Below are positions 5,201-11,761 of a stretch of DNA of 33,192 nucleotides, piece by piece. The notes below the pieces were generated by a model, which was given only the letters and a program-made list of their open reading frames with translations, was not told where the DNA came from and did not search any database. This DNA is from a virus. Position 1 is the stretch's first letter; the number at the start of each line of letters is the position of its first letter. The DNA lies in IMG/VR virus record IMGVR_UViG_3300032086_003438, positions 1 through 33,192 of that record; one strand, 5' to 3'. A program made the translations under genes and the position numbers.

Positions 5201-5487
5201 AGCACGTCAGCCTCGTGACAATCAGAAACCTCTACAATTTTTCTGTGATTTTCTACTTGCCCCCAAGATTCCGTCAGCCCCTCACCATCATTAACAGTTT
5301 GAACAGTGCAGTTTTTCAAACATTCAGAACAAATCGGATTGCTAATATCAGAACCATTAAAAATATATACTGCCTCCTGCAAACAGGCTAATAGCTTTAA
5401 CTTTTCTGAAACATTGGAAGCCTCATAATTAAAATCAATTATTTCGGAAACTCTTTTATAACGCTCTAAAACTTCTTTTTCTTGCAT
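5197..5487 (-). CDS. Hypothetical protein with CxxCxxxC motif, 96 residues
   Basis: I do not recognise the family. The N-terminal half is helical (EVLERYKRVSEIIDF ... EKLKLLACLQEAVYIF). A cysteine cluster, CSECLKNC near residues 53-60, and Cys/His in the tail (VSDCHEADVL) could bind a metal. It starts 2 bases after the upstream gene's stop and is in the same leftward operon. Confidence 0.6.
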   Translation of the reverse strand: MQEKEVLERYKRVSEIIDFNYEASNVSEKLKLLACLQEAVYIFNGSDISNPICSECLKNCTVQTVNDGEGLTESWGQVENHRKIVEVSDCHEADVL

Positions 5488-5489
5488 GA

Positions 5490-5747
5490 TTAATGAACCC
5501 TGTAATTAATATAAGGTGATTGATGATGCACTTTTCCTGTATTTTCATCAATGCTAGCCATCATCATAGATATTTCAAGCAAAATTATATTTGCTGGCGC
5601 ATCTAGCAAAGAATCTAAATCTATTATCCCTTGCTGAACACATAAAGATATTCTATCGCTTAAAATTACAGAACTTTGCATTTTCAAGCCATAAGCTTTT
5701 CTCGATAATGTGTATGCTGCTTGCAAAGCCTCTTGTAGCTGTTTCAT
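5490..5747 (-). CDS. Hypothetical protein, 85 residues
   Basis: Largely helical (LQEALQAAYTLSRKAYGLK, then a hydrophobic IILLEISMMMASI stretch). It is the first gene behind the strong minus-strand promoter at 5782-5809, with a leader of only about 28 bases, so it is probably among the most highly expressed early genes. The ribosome-binding site is weak. Family not recognised. Confidence 0.62.
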   Translation of the reverse strand: MKQLQEALQAAYTLSRKAYGLKMQSSVILSDRISLCVQQGIIDLDSLLDAPANIILLEISMMMASIDENTGKVHHQSPYINYRVH

Positions 5748-5781
5748 TTTAAATGGCGCTCGTGATTAACAATTAATAATA

Positions 5782-5809
5782 ATTATATTTTAAATTACAC
5801 TAAAGTCAA
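5782..5809 (-). promoter_or_regulatory. Strong sigma70-type promoter, leftward
   Basis: On the minus strand TTGACT, 16 bases, TATAAT: five of six at -35 and a perfect -10. The expected start is near 5775, reading leftward into the small early genes, the cassette array and ssb. It shares the TTGACTTTA core with the rightward promoter at 8211. Confidence 0.75.
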
Positions 5810-5823
5810 TAGTTTTTTTTATT

Positions 5824-6552
5824 TTAATCTGTGTACTTATCGCTGGGGAATTTCTTAGATAATTTCTCATAGAACTTTTTTGATTCTTCCAACTCTTCCG
5901 CACTTGGCGGATCCAGCTTTTTTGTTCTTTCGGCGACATGCGAAACAACATAATCATCACAATCGATTTTTTCAGCGCTCGCTAAATATGCGGGCGCATT
6001 TTTGCTGGCATGGTAGGTTTTACTAATACAAGCAATAGCCTCTTGAGAGGGGGAGGGCAAGCCGTGATATATAGGCGCCTTTGGGCTAACGCTGAGTTTT
6101 TCCATTATCGCTATCTCATGCGGTGTGTAGCCACCATCTTGAATTCTATCAACTATTTCTGGAAGTTTTTGAAGAAAAACTAAGGCCGCTTGCTTTCTTG
6201 TAAAAGGATCAGGCTCATTATGAAGAGTATAGGTTCCAATTGATATTCTCGCTAAAACCCCTAGAGGCGTTTTTGGAGAGTAAGCCATAGCCAAGACCTC
6301 ATCAGGCTTTAGCTCTTGCACATTAAACGACGATTGAGAGTTTCTAATAACGTCTATTGGCTTAGGGAATCTATGCCCTATAAACTTATCTTTCACATGA
6401 CAATCAAGCCCATTTTCAACCTGAGACAACGGAACAGCCCTCAAAAAATTAAACCATGTCTTAAGCTGATCAGGAGATAATGGGCTTTCTCCATAACCCG
6501 TACACACCATATCCATTAGCTTTGCGAATGCTGGTCGATCAGAATCATTCAT
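5824..6552 (-). CDS. Helicase-loader-like replication protein
   Basis: A 242-residue protein overlapping the end of the initiator gene by 4 bases. The N-terminal domain (FAKLMDMVCTGYGESPLSPD, WFNFLRAVPLSQVENGLDCH, RFPKPIDVIRN at about residues 8-85) has the layout of phage helicase-loader N-domains: a helical bundle ending in an F-P-P-D-I motif. With the initiator upstream this suggests an initiator/loader pair recruiting the host DnaB helicase, as lambda O/P do. The C-terminal half is unrecognised, with a charged helix at the end. Assignment rests on the N-domain and on position. Confidence 0.65.
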   Translation of the reverse strand: MNDSDRPAFAKLMDMVCTGYGESPLSPDQLKTWFNFLRAVPLSQVENGLDCHVKDKFIGHRFPKPIDVIRNSQSSFNVQELKPDEVLAMAYSPKTPLGVLARISIGTYTLHNEPDPFTRKQAALVFLQKLPEIVDRIQDGGYTPHEIAIMEKLSVSPKAPIYHGLPSPSQEAIACISKTYHASKNAPAYLASAEKIDCDDYVVSHVAERTKKLDPPSAEELEESKKFYEKLSKKFPSDKYTD

Positions 6553-7322
6553 AATAATTCCCCGCTATCGTTATCAATAGTATTTTTCCGGCCAGATTGA
6601 TTAGATGAGTTAAACCACTCTTGCAACTCTTGCTCACGGTTTTCACTGGCTTGAAGAACAGGTGATTTACCAATGCGGTTCACCATCCATTCAAATCTAA
6701 ACGATTGCCACTTAGTGTTATCCCAGCAGTCCAAAATGTTGTCAATACTGTATCCAGCTTCATACGCTAAATCAAACTCCTTAACCATGGTATTAACAAT
6801 ACGCTGACTAATCACTGCGGCTTTGGCAGAGTTTGAGTTTTTTTTGCGAATTCGTATTATTTCGTCTATATGACTTTGCGCGAGATTAAGCGGAGAGTAA
6901 TCGACGCTATTTTTATCTCTCTTCTCTTCTCTGCTCTGCTCTCCTCTCTCTCTCCTCTCTCTCTCCTCTAGGCAAGCATCTTGCTTGCAGTCTGCTAGCA
7001 CCCTGCTAGCATCTTGCTCCGGTGACTGTAACACCCCGTCGTTACTGGGTTCGAGTGTTATGAACCCAGCGTCTAAAAGCTCTTTTAAATCAACATCGGA
7101 CTCAACACCTATCCGCTGTTTTATCCACTTTGGATTGAAGGGTAAACGGTTATTGTTGCGACTTGCTAGCAGCCAGATTAAAACCAGGTGCAACTTGCTA
7201 GCATCCTGCAAGCAGGCGAATTCGTAGTCATCCAGCAGGTGGTTATATAGTTTAATCCAGGGCGGTGTTCGGTCGGTGTAGTGTTGTAATTCAGACCAAT
7301 TTTTTATAGTGAAGAACTGCAT
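6549..7322 (-). CDS. Phage replication initiator, winged-helix N-domain
   Basis: 257 residues. The N-terminal region (about 1-95: FTIKNWSELQHYTDRTPPWI, then LYNHLLDDYEFACL, HLVLIWLLASRNN and LPFNPKWIKQRIG) matches the winged-helix domain of many phage replication initiators. A charged linker (ERERRERGEQSREEKRDK, about 119-136) separates it from a C-terminal domain with NTKWQSFRFEWMVNRIG. As in lambda O, the origin may lie inside the gene: the linker-encoding DNA holds TGCTAGCA repeats and a purine-rich tract. It would bind the origin and hand over to the loader encoded next. Confidence 0.8.
   Translation of the reverse strand: MQFFTIKNWSELQHYTDRTPPWIKLYNHLLDDYEFACLQDASKLHLVLIWLLASRNNNRLPFNPKWIKQRIGVESDVDLKELLDAGFITLEPSNDGVLQSPEQDASRVLADCKQDACLEERERRERGEQSREEKRDKNSVDYSPLNLAQSHIDEIIRIRKKNSNSAKAAVISQRIVNTMVKEFDLAYEAGYSIDNILDCWDNTKWQSFRFEWMVNRIGKSPVLQASENREQELQEWFNSSNQSGRKNTIDNDSGELL
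6916..6969. repeat. Polypurine/polypyrimidine tract in the initiator gene
   Basis: 54 bases that are pyrimidine on the plus strand except for two G (CTCTCC/TCTCTC runs), encoding the Arg/Glu-rich linker of the initiator. Such tracts can form triplex or easily unwound DNA. It lies immediately next to the TGCTAGCA repeats, so it may be part of a replication origin. Confidence 0.5.
6971..7017. repeat. Iteron-like TGC(T/A)(A/T)GCA cluster 1
   Basis: Within 47 bases there are a GCAAGCATCTTGCTTGC inverted pair and two TGCTAGC copies (TCTGCTAGCA, CCTGCTAGCA), at roughly 11-bp spacing, i.e. on one face of the helix. Together with cluster 2 they are candidate initiator binding sites. Confidence 0.55.
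7163..7216. repeat. Iteron-like TGCTAGCA cluster 2
   Basis: Two TTGCTAGCA copies (7163 and 7195) and an adjacent CTGCAAGCAGG variant lie about 150 bases from cluster 1, inside the initiator coding sequence. The repeated 8-bp palindrome is over-represented here compared with the rest of the window by eye. Confidence 0.5.
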
Positions 7323-7464
7323 TGATTAAATCCCCTTTAGAAGCGACCCGACCCGGTGACAATTCCGAAGCAGGCCGACTATAAAGTCATTGAACGGTAC
7401 GAATCAGGCCGCTTTTAAAAGGGATTCATACCCGCTAATTGCGCTTGTCACGGCGCTGTTGGTG

Positions 7465-7493
7465 ATTATACTATTTGTAATTACTAAGAACAA
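7465..7493 (-). promoter_or_regulatory. Possible promoter for the replication genes, leftward
   Basis: On the minus strand TTGTTC, 17 bases, TATAAT: perfect -10, weak -35. It would start near 7458 and leave a leader of about 135 bases before the initiator. The AAGAAC/GTTCTT inverted repeat at 7487-7512 overlaps the -35 and could be an operator. Otherwise the 7323-7533 gap holds two CAGGCCG copies and a weak inverted repeat (ATCCCCTTT / AAAAGGGAT), and no gene that I can see. Confidence 0.45.
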
Positions 7494-7533
7494 AGTAACA
7501 AAAAGTTCTTTTATTGCCTTTATGTTGCGTCCA

Positions 7534-7749
7534 TCACTGCATACCCCGCATTAAATCTTCTATTAAATCACCCATATCTTCCATGTCATCTATCAATTCC
7601 TTGCACTCCTCTGCGCTGCTAGCAGTGCCACACCTAAAATCGTAGGCATCTGGCGCACCATCATAATCATCGTGCACAAACTCATAGTTGGCGTACGGCC
7701 AACTATTAACAGCTCGGGTTATTGTGTAGTTTTTATACTGGATTATCAT
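7534..7749 (-). CDS. Small acidic hypothetical protein, 71 residues
   Basis: MIIQYKNYTITRAVNSWPYA at the start, then an Asp/Tyr-rich middle and a very acidic C-terminal helix (ECKELIDDMEDMGDLIEDLM). ATG 7749 is chosen over the longer frame because AGGTGG lies 6 bases upstream. The beta-strand start and acidic helix recall small DNA-mimic or antirepressor-like proteins, but this is only a resemblance. It lies between the regulator and the initiator. Confidence 0.68.
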   Translation of the reverse strand: MIIQYKNYTITRAVNSWPYANYEFVHDDYDGAPDAYDFRCGTASSAEECKELIDDMEDMGDLIEDLMRGMQ

Positions 7750-7825
7750 CAGTGTCCACCTCATCAGCTTCACAACAATCAGACACCTGTTGCAGATTCA
7801 CATCATTCGATTTTTGGCCCCAAAA

Positions 7826-8140
7826 CTACTCTTTCATAAAAAACTGGGCAGTTTTTAAATCATTTTTAGAAAACGAGCCGTTTAAATCAACTGACTTTTT
7901 ATCAAAAGCTAAGCTAGCGGCTACTCCGTAACATTCTGATACAAGTGGAATAACACCGATATCAAGATAGCCAGCAATAGCTTTTATTCTTTCTCTAGCC
8001 TTATCTTCCCCTAAGCAACCAGTATTTTTAATGTGGGTTAAATTTTGGCTGGATATACCCATTTTTTTTGCTAATTCTTTGCTGCTTCTAGAAGAATTGC
8101 TAATTATATTAGCATTAATAATATGTCCTAACTTGTGCAT
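7826..8140 (-). CDS. HTH transcriptional regulator (XRE-like)
   Basis: 104 residues. A helix-turn-helix is clear at about residues 19-42 (SSKELAKKMGISSQNLTHIK), followed by a helical stretch (KARERIKAIAGYLDIGV) as in small phage Cro/repressor-type and DUF3693-like proteins. It is transcribed divergently from the recombination genes across a 134-bp control region with two head-to-tail CAAAAAGTATA repeats, the expected position of a Cro- or CI-like switch protein. No cleavage domain of a CI-type repressor is present. AGGGG precedes the ATG. Confidence 0.75.
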   Translation of the reverse strand: MHKLGHIINANIISNSSRSSKELAKKMGISSQNLTHIKNTGCLGEDKARERIKAIAGYLDIGVIPLVSECYGVAASLAFDKKSVDLNGSFSKNDLKTAQFFMKE

Positions 8141-8163
8141 ATTTACCCCTAAATATTAATTTC

Positions 8164-8187
8164 CAAAAAGTATAAACAAAAAGTATA
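8164..8187. repeat. Direct repeats CAAAAAGTATA, possible operators
   Basis: CAAAAAGTATA at 8164-8174 and 8177-8187, 13 bp apart. They cover the -10 and spacer of the minus-strand regulator promoter, a suitable place for autoregulation. Confidence 0.45.
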
Positions 8188-8197
8188 TTTATGTAAA
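8169..8197 (-). promoter_or_regulatory. Promoter of the HTH regulator, leftward
   Basis: TTTACA, 17 bases, TATACT on the minus strand, with the start expected about 8162, some 22 bases ahead of the regulator ATG. Five of six matches at each hexamer. Confidence 0.65.
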
Positions 8198-8210
8198 GTA
8201 AAAAAAAGCA

Positions 8211-8238
8211 TTGACTTTATTTTTGTGTGAGGTATTAT
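8211..8238 (+). promoter_or_regulatory. Promoter of the recombination operon, rightward
   Basis: TTGACT, 16 bases, TATTAT on the plus strand, five of six at each hexamer, start expected near 8245, about 35 bases ahead of the annealing-protein gene. The -35 boxes of the two divergent promoters are 13 bases apart, so a single bound repressor could control both. Confidence 0.68.
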
Positions 8239-8280
8239 TCGTATTAACTTAAGAGATTAACTAAAAGAGATTGAGTGCTT

Positions 8281-9225
8281 ATGAATATTAAAGAGCTTGC
8301 AAAAAAATTCAAACCCGAAGATATTGAGTGGCGCGTACAGTCTTGCGGCATAACGGGGAATAAAAACAGCGGCGGCAAACCATGGGCGCTTATTATACCT
8401 TACGTTACCAACCGAGCAATCCAGCAAAGGCTAGACGATGTTGCTGGCGGAGGTAATTGGAAAAACGAATACAAGCAGTCGCCATGCGGCAATGGAACTC
8501 TTTGTGGTATTTCAATAAAGATTGGTGATGAATGGATTACCCGATGGGATGGCGCTGAAAACCCAACAGGCAAGAAAAACGAACAGCTAGATGCGGTTAA
8601 GACTGCATTATCTAACTCGATGAAGCGTGCAGGCGTACAGTGGGGAATAGGCCGTTACCTTTACGAGCTAGACGCAGTATTCGCTATATGTGATTGGTGT
8701 GACTATAGATCGCAAACGCCAGAAGGGTTTAATTACCAGTACAAGCAAAAGAAAGGTGAAGCGCCAGCTTATGGGTTTGCTTGGAAAGCGCCAGAATTGC
8801 CAGTTTGGGCTAGGCCGCTAAAGAAGAACGAAATACTTGGTTACCAGCAAATGCTCGAAGAATGCGAAACCAAGCAGGAGCTGAAAAAGGCTTGGTCTGA
8901 GTGTTACAAAATGGTTATATCTGAGTGCAATTCAGACTTGCAAAAACACTTCGAGGAAATAAAAGATCGGATGAAAGCTGATTTTGAAGAAGCGGAAGAA
9001 GCCGAGCGCAAAGAGCAGGCAGATAAGCGATACGAGATAATAGCTGGCTATATTGATCATATAAATGCGGCGGTAAATGATTCAGCCGCTAAGGGTTTAA
9101 CCGTTAACGCCATAGATCAACTTGGTAAGATACTATCAAAACAGCATTTGCATGATGCTGTTAAAAAGCTAAAAGCTGCTGAAACAAATAAACTAAAACA
9201 ACTTAATGGTGGACAATATGAGTAA
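8281..9225 (+). CDS. Rad52/Rad22-family single-strand annealing protein
   Basis: 314 residues. Residues about 15-165 carry the Rad52/22 fold seen in phage annealing proteins: WRVQSCGI, ALIIPYVTNRAIQQRLDDVA, GNWKNEY, then the conserved DAVKTALSNSMKRAGVQWGI-GRYLYEL segment. The rest is a charged helical tail. Such proteins anneal ssDNA for recombination and recircularisation, working with SSB. ATG 8281 is chosen over GTG 8275 for spacing to AGAGA. It is the first gene of the rightward operon and overlaps the next gene (ATGAGTAA). Confidence 0.9.
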   Translation: MNIKELAKKFKPEDIEWRVQSCGITGNKNSGGKPWALIIPYVTNRAIQQRLDDVAGGGNWKNEYKQSPCGNGTLCGISIKIGDEWITRWDGAENPTGKKNEQLDAVKTALSNSMKRAGVQWGIGRYLYELDAVFAICDWCDYRSQTPEGFNYQYKQKKGEAPAYGFAWKAPELPVWARPLKKNEILGYQQMLEECETKQELKKAWSECYKMVISECNSDLQKHFEEIKDRMKADFEEAEEAERKEQADKRYEIIAGYIDHINAAVNDSAAKGLTVNAIDQLGKILSKQHLHDAVKKLKAAETNKLKQLNGGQYE

Positions 9226-10072
9226 CAATTTAATTGCTTCTTTTAAAAAAAGTGCTGGCCTTGCAGATGATGGCCTTGATCGGCTAAGGGCTGAAAAGAA
9301 AAGCATTATTTGTGATGTGACTACTGAGGCAGGCTTCAAGGCTGCACGCAAAGAGCGCACTGAACAAAACAAGTATATTGATGCTATTAAGCGTGCCGCT
9401 ATTGATGCAAAAACAGACATTGATGGTGAGCGCAAACGCTTGATTGCCGAGGTTGAAGATATTTATAGCGTCAATGTATTGGCGTTTGAACAGGAAGATG
9501 AACGCAGAAAGCAAGAAAAAGCCGAGCAAGAACGCAAAGAAAAAGAGCGAAAAAATAGAATTTTGGCAGATATATCGAATATAAAGAATTTTGCCAGCGG
9601 CGCTTACGAAAAATCATCCGAAGAGTTGCAGTCAATAATTCAAGCGGTTGATCTTATTGATGTTGGCGTTAGCTTTGCTGAATTTACTCAAGAAGCGCTT
9701 AATGCTAAAAAAGAAACCTTGGCTGCACTAAACCAAGCTTTATCGCATGTTATTGACCGCGAAGCCATTGCCCGTGAGCGTGAAGAGTTAGCGCGCCAAC
9801 GCGAAGAGCTTGAGCAGTTAAAGCGAGAAAGTAAGCCAGCCGAAGAGAAACAATCAATATCAGAGGTTGCGCAAAGCCACGGTGCTTCCGCCGCAACCCG
9901 TTACAGCCAAAAGCAGGATGAAGCTGATGAAATGGTCAGCATCGTTGTTAATGAGGTAGAATACCTTTTAGTTTGCTGCCCTAAATCAAAAGCAAGCGCT
10001 GTATATAGTGCGCTAATGGATCACCTAGATTGTGATATTGATGTAGAAAATAAAAAGGTTTTGATTAAATAA
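9218..10072 (+). CDS. Coiled-coil protein of the recombination operon, 284 residues
   Basis: Starts MSNNLIASFKKSAGLADDGL. Two long charged coiled-coil regions are visible (QEDERRKQEKAEQERKEKER about residue 95, and AREREELARQREELEQLKRE about 188), followed by a linker and a small C-terminal domain (VSIVVNEVEYLLVCCPKSKA). ATG 9218 has GGTGG 5 bases upstream and overlaps the annealing gene's stop; ATG 9206 lacks one. This arrangement recalls phage proteins that accompany Rad52/Erf/RecT-type recombinases, but no nuclease motif is visible. Probably an accessory recombination or structural factor. Confidence 0.75.
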   Translation: MSNNLIASFKKSAGLADDGLDRLRAEKKSIICDVTTEAGFKAARKERTEQNKYIDAIKRAAIDAKTDIDGERKRLIAEVEDIYSVNVLAFEQEDERRKQEKAEQERKEKERKNRILADISNIKNFASGAYEKSSEELQSIIQAVDLIDVGVSFAEFTQEALNAKKETLAALNQALSHVIDREAIAREREELARQREELEQLKRESKPAEEKQSISEVAQSHGASAATRYSQKQDEADEMVSIVVNEVEYLLVCCPKSKASAVYSALMDHLDCDIDVENKKVLIK

Positions 10073-10101
10073 CTTAAATGGGAAATTTTCAATAACTAAT
10101 T

Positions 10102-10284
10102 ATGTGTAAGTCTTATTATATTCCCGGATGCCCAAGATTTACGGGCTCTAGAGAAATGTTTGTTGAACACTTTAAAAATAGCGGATTTATTATAGATGGT
10201 TTTGAAGTAGACGGGGATAAAATAATATTTACTTTAAAATCCCATGAAGATTTTATATTTATAGTTTGTATTAAGGAGGTTTAA
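10102..10284 (+). CDS. Small hypothetical protein, 60 residues
   Basis: MCKSYYIPGCPRFTGSREMF at the start, then alternating beta-type segments (FIIDGFEVDGDKIIFTLKSH). Family not recognised. Its last codons contain AAGGAGG, the ribosome-binding site of the next gene, whose ATG follows directly after this stop, so the two are translated as a unit. Confidence 0.62.
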   Translation: MCKSYYIPGCPRFTGSREMFVEHFKNSGFIIDGFEVDGDKIIFTLKSHEDFIFIVCIKEV

Positions 10285-10518
10285 ATGATTTGTCCAGAAA
10301 GTATTTATGATTTTCTTTTAACCGAAACGAATAATAAAGGCTGTCATCCAAAGCTAAAAGAAGTAATGAAAGAGTTTAATATCGTAGAGGGGACAGCGGT
10401 CAAGAAACTTAGAACCCTTCATCACGAGGGAAAGATCATTTTTAAAATGAAGGAAATTCAAGAGGTTATTAAACCCGCTGTTGATTGGCTTAGAAAGCCA
10501 ATACTATACAAAAGTTAA
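10285..10518 (+). CDS. Small winged-helix-like protein, 77 residues
   Basis: The middle part (KLKEVMKEFNIVEGTAVKKL, then RTLHHEGKIIFKMK) reads as a helix, turn, recognition helix and wing, similar to the small wHTH domain at the N-terminus of LexA-type proteins. There is no catalytic or dimerisation domain. It has the best ribosome-binding site of the operon (AAGGAGG). It may be a small DNA-binding regulator; the call is from pattern only. Confidence 0.6.
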   Translation: MICPESIYDFLLTETNNKGCHPKLKEVMKEFNIVEGTAVKKLRTLHHEGKIIFKMKEIQEVIKPAVDWLRKPILYKS

Positions 10519-10543
10519 GGCTCAATTCTAAACATATGGTTTT

Positions 10544-10567
10544 GGTACCGACATGAATGACGGTACC
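10544..10567. promoter_or_regulatory. Inverted repeat GGTACCG-N10-CGGTACC
   Basis: A perfect 7-bp inverted repeat with a 10-base spacer in the 163-bp gap between the wHTH-like gene and the HNH nuclease. It could be an operator or an RNA hairpin; no U-run follows, so it is not an intrinsic terminator. It overlaps the start of a possible small Cys-motif ORF. Confidence 0.45.
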
Positions 10568-10678
10568 ATCTGTGAAGATTGCAACAACTGGAAACAAACA
10601 ACGATAAGTATTTCAAATGTAAAAAGAGCTAACACTACAGGAAATGCTATAATTAGAAGAATCTTTAATCAATCATAG
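10553..10678 (+). CDS. Possible small CxxC ORF, perhaps frameshifted
   Basis: ATG 10553 opens MNDGTICEDCNNWKQ..., a 41-residue frame. At codon 16 the protein changes character, but a one-base shift yields NDKYFKCKKS and a stop (TAA at 10630-10632). The joined version, CEDCNNWK...YFKCKKS, looks like the small phage zinc-binding proteins with a CxxC...W...C layout. Either the gene is broken, or a base is missing or extra near the AAACAAACAACG run. Confidence 0.3.
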   Translation: MNDGTICEDCNNWKQTTISISNVKRANTTGNAIIRRIFNQS

Positions 10679-10681
10679 ATT

Positions 10682-10975
10682 ATGAAAAAAGCAGAGTTAA
10701 AACACATGGATCGAGTAGCCGGGCTTGGCTGCATTGCTTGCCGCAAAATGCGTTTTTATGACACTCCAGCAGAAATACATCATGTCTCTAAAGGCGTCGG
10801 CAAGGGCCAAAGAGCAAGCCATTTTGACGTTATACCATTATGCCCTTATCACCACAGAAATGGCGGCTATGGCGAGGCTATACACGCCGGACGCAAAGCA
10901 TGGGAAACTAAATTTGGTGATGAACACGAACTCTTAAAAGAAGTTAAGGAACTGTTGAATGATAATAGGCATTGA
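10682..10975 (+). CDS. Ref-like RecA-dependent HNH nuclease
   Basis: 97 residues matching the P1 Ref group: MDRVAGLGCIACRKM at the start, with zinc Cys17-x2-Cys20, catalytic-type His33-His34 (EIHHVSKGVGKGQRASHFDV), and CPYHHRNGGYGEAIHAGRKA (Cys54, His57, His58). Ref cleaves DNA within RecA-made displacement loops and aids recombination. It lacks the long N-terminal extension of P1 Ref, as many short phage homologues do. It overlaps the next gene by 17 bases. Confidence 0.9.
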   Translation: MKKAELKHMDRVAGLGCIACRKMRFYDTPAEIHHVSKGVGKGQRASHFDVIPLCPYHHRNGGYGEAIHAGRKAWETKFGDEHELLKEVKELLNDNRH

Positions 10976-11390
10976 TCCTGACGCAAATAAACACGGCGTC
11001 GCTGTTTACAACAATGAACTTATTAGGCTAGCAATGATGAGCCGTAAAGAAATAATACAAGAGTTTAAATACTGTCATGACGTGGTATTTTCTATTGAAA
11101 ATGTATTGCTAACCAATGCAATTTTTCCAAAACACTTAAAAGGGGTCAGCGCCGATAAGGTCAAAATGAATATAGCCCTGAAAGTGGGAAAAAATCAGCA
11201 GGCATTACAAGAACTTATTGCTGACCTAGAACATCATAATTTAAGCTATATTTTGCAAAAGCCATCCAGCGAATGGAAAAAAAATAAGCCTCTATTTGAA
11301 AAAGTGACAAGCTGGACTAAAAAAAGCAACGAAGACACAAGAAGTGCTGCATATTTTGGATGGCTTGTCGCGTCAATGGTTACTTGCTGA
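10959..11390 (+). CDS. RuvC-like Holliday junction resolvase
   Basis: 143 residues with an RNase-H-like resolvase fold. The acidic residues are in place: Asp6 in IIGIDPD, Glu47 in FSIENVLL, and Asp126 in SNEDTRSAAYFGW, where an H/D-xx-(D)A(A)-type helix is expected. It would resolve recombination or replication junctions before packaging, completing a set with SSB, the annealing protein and the Ref-like nuclease. It ends tail-to-tail with the leftward late genes, overlapping the last 11 bases of the neighbouring gene. Confidence 0.85.
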   Translation: MIIGIDPDANKHGVAVYNNELIRLAMMSRKEIIQEFKYCHDVVFSIENVLLTNAIFPKHLKGVSADKVKMNIALKVGKNQQALQELIADLEHHNLSYILQKPSSEWKKNKPLFEKVTSWTKKSNEDTRSAAYFGWLVASMVTC

Positions 11391-11673
11391 GCAACCCTTT
11401 TATCATTGCTTCTTGAGCAAAAAACTGTTTTTCCAGCTCGTCAAACCTCTTGAGAAGCAATTCATATTTATCTTCGCACGCTTTTATATGAACCTCAGAA
11501 ACCGCTATTTCTGTGTTTTTCTTTTCTATTACCCGGATACTTTTTACAATGTAAAACAAAAACGCGCTTAATGAGATAAAAAAAACGACAGGCAAGGGCT
11601 CAACATTTAATGACTCACCCATCAGGCCTATCATTTGATTTATTTGCTCCAATGTTTTGGGCACCCAATTCAC
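11380..11673 (-). CDS. Membrane-anchored coiled-coil protein, inner-spanin-like candidate
   Basis: 97 residues: one membrane segment about 27-44 (PLPVVFFISLSAFLFYIVKS), then a long charged coiled coil (EDKYELLLKRFDELEKQFF). That topology, in a lysis cluster, is the usual pattern of an inner-membrane spanin or lysis-associated protein, although inner spanins usually have the membrane segment nearer the N-terminus. GTG 11673 has AAGGG 6 bases upstream. It is the last gene of the late operon. Confidence 0.6.
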   Translation of the reverse strand: MNWVPKTLEQINQMIGLMGESLNVEPLPVVFFISLSAFLFYIVKSIRVIEKKNTEIAVSEVHIKACEDKYELLLKRFDELEKQFFAQEAMIKGLLSK

Positions 11674-11761
11674 GCTCAGCCCTTTTTAAAATATCTTTTA
11701 GCAAAACGCAAAGAGAAATTGTTAAAAATAATGTACTTAGGAAAAGAAATGCGATCTCCAT
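11615..11761 (-). CDS. Small overlapping membrane protein, 48 residues
   Basis: MEIAFLFLSTLFLTISLCVL at the start is a membrane segment, followed by a charged, polar tail (KDILKRAERELGA). It overlaps the 3' end of the 5-TM protein by 86 bases and the 5' end of the spanin-like protein by 59 bases, in a different frame. A cysteine follows the hydrophobic stretch (LTISLCVLL), but it does not make a convincing lipobox. Overlap of small lysis genes is common in phages; ATG 11803 is an alternative start. Chance remains possible. Confidence 0.42.
   Translation of the reverse strand: MEIAFLFLSTLFLTISLCVLLKDILKRAERELGAQNIGANKSNDRPDG

Noticed and set aside
7741-7828. In-frame extension after the TAG of the HTH regulator (FWGQKSNDVNLQQVSDCCEAD...)
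   Set aside because: Readthrough would add 27 protein-like residues whose VSDC.EAD resembles the end of the 5197 product, but there is no suppressor signal and the region overlaps the next gene's start; too weak to call.
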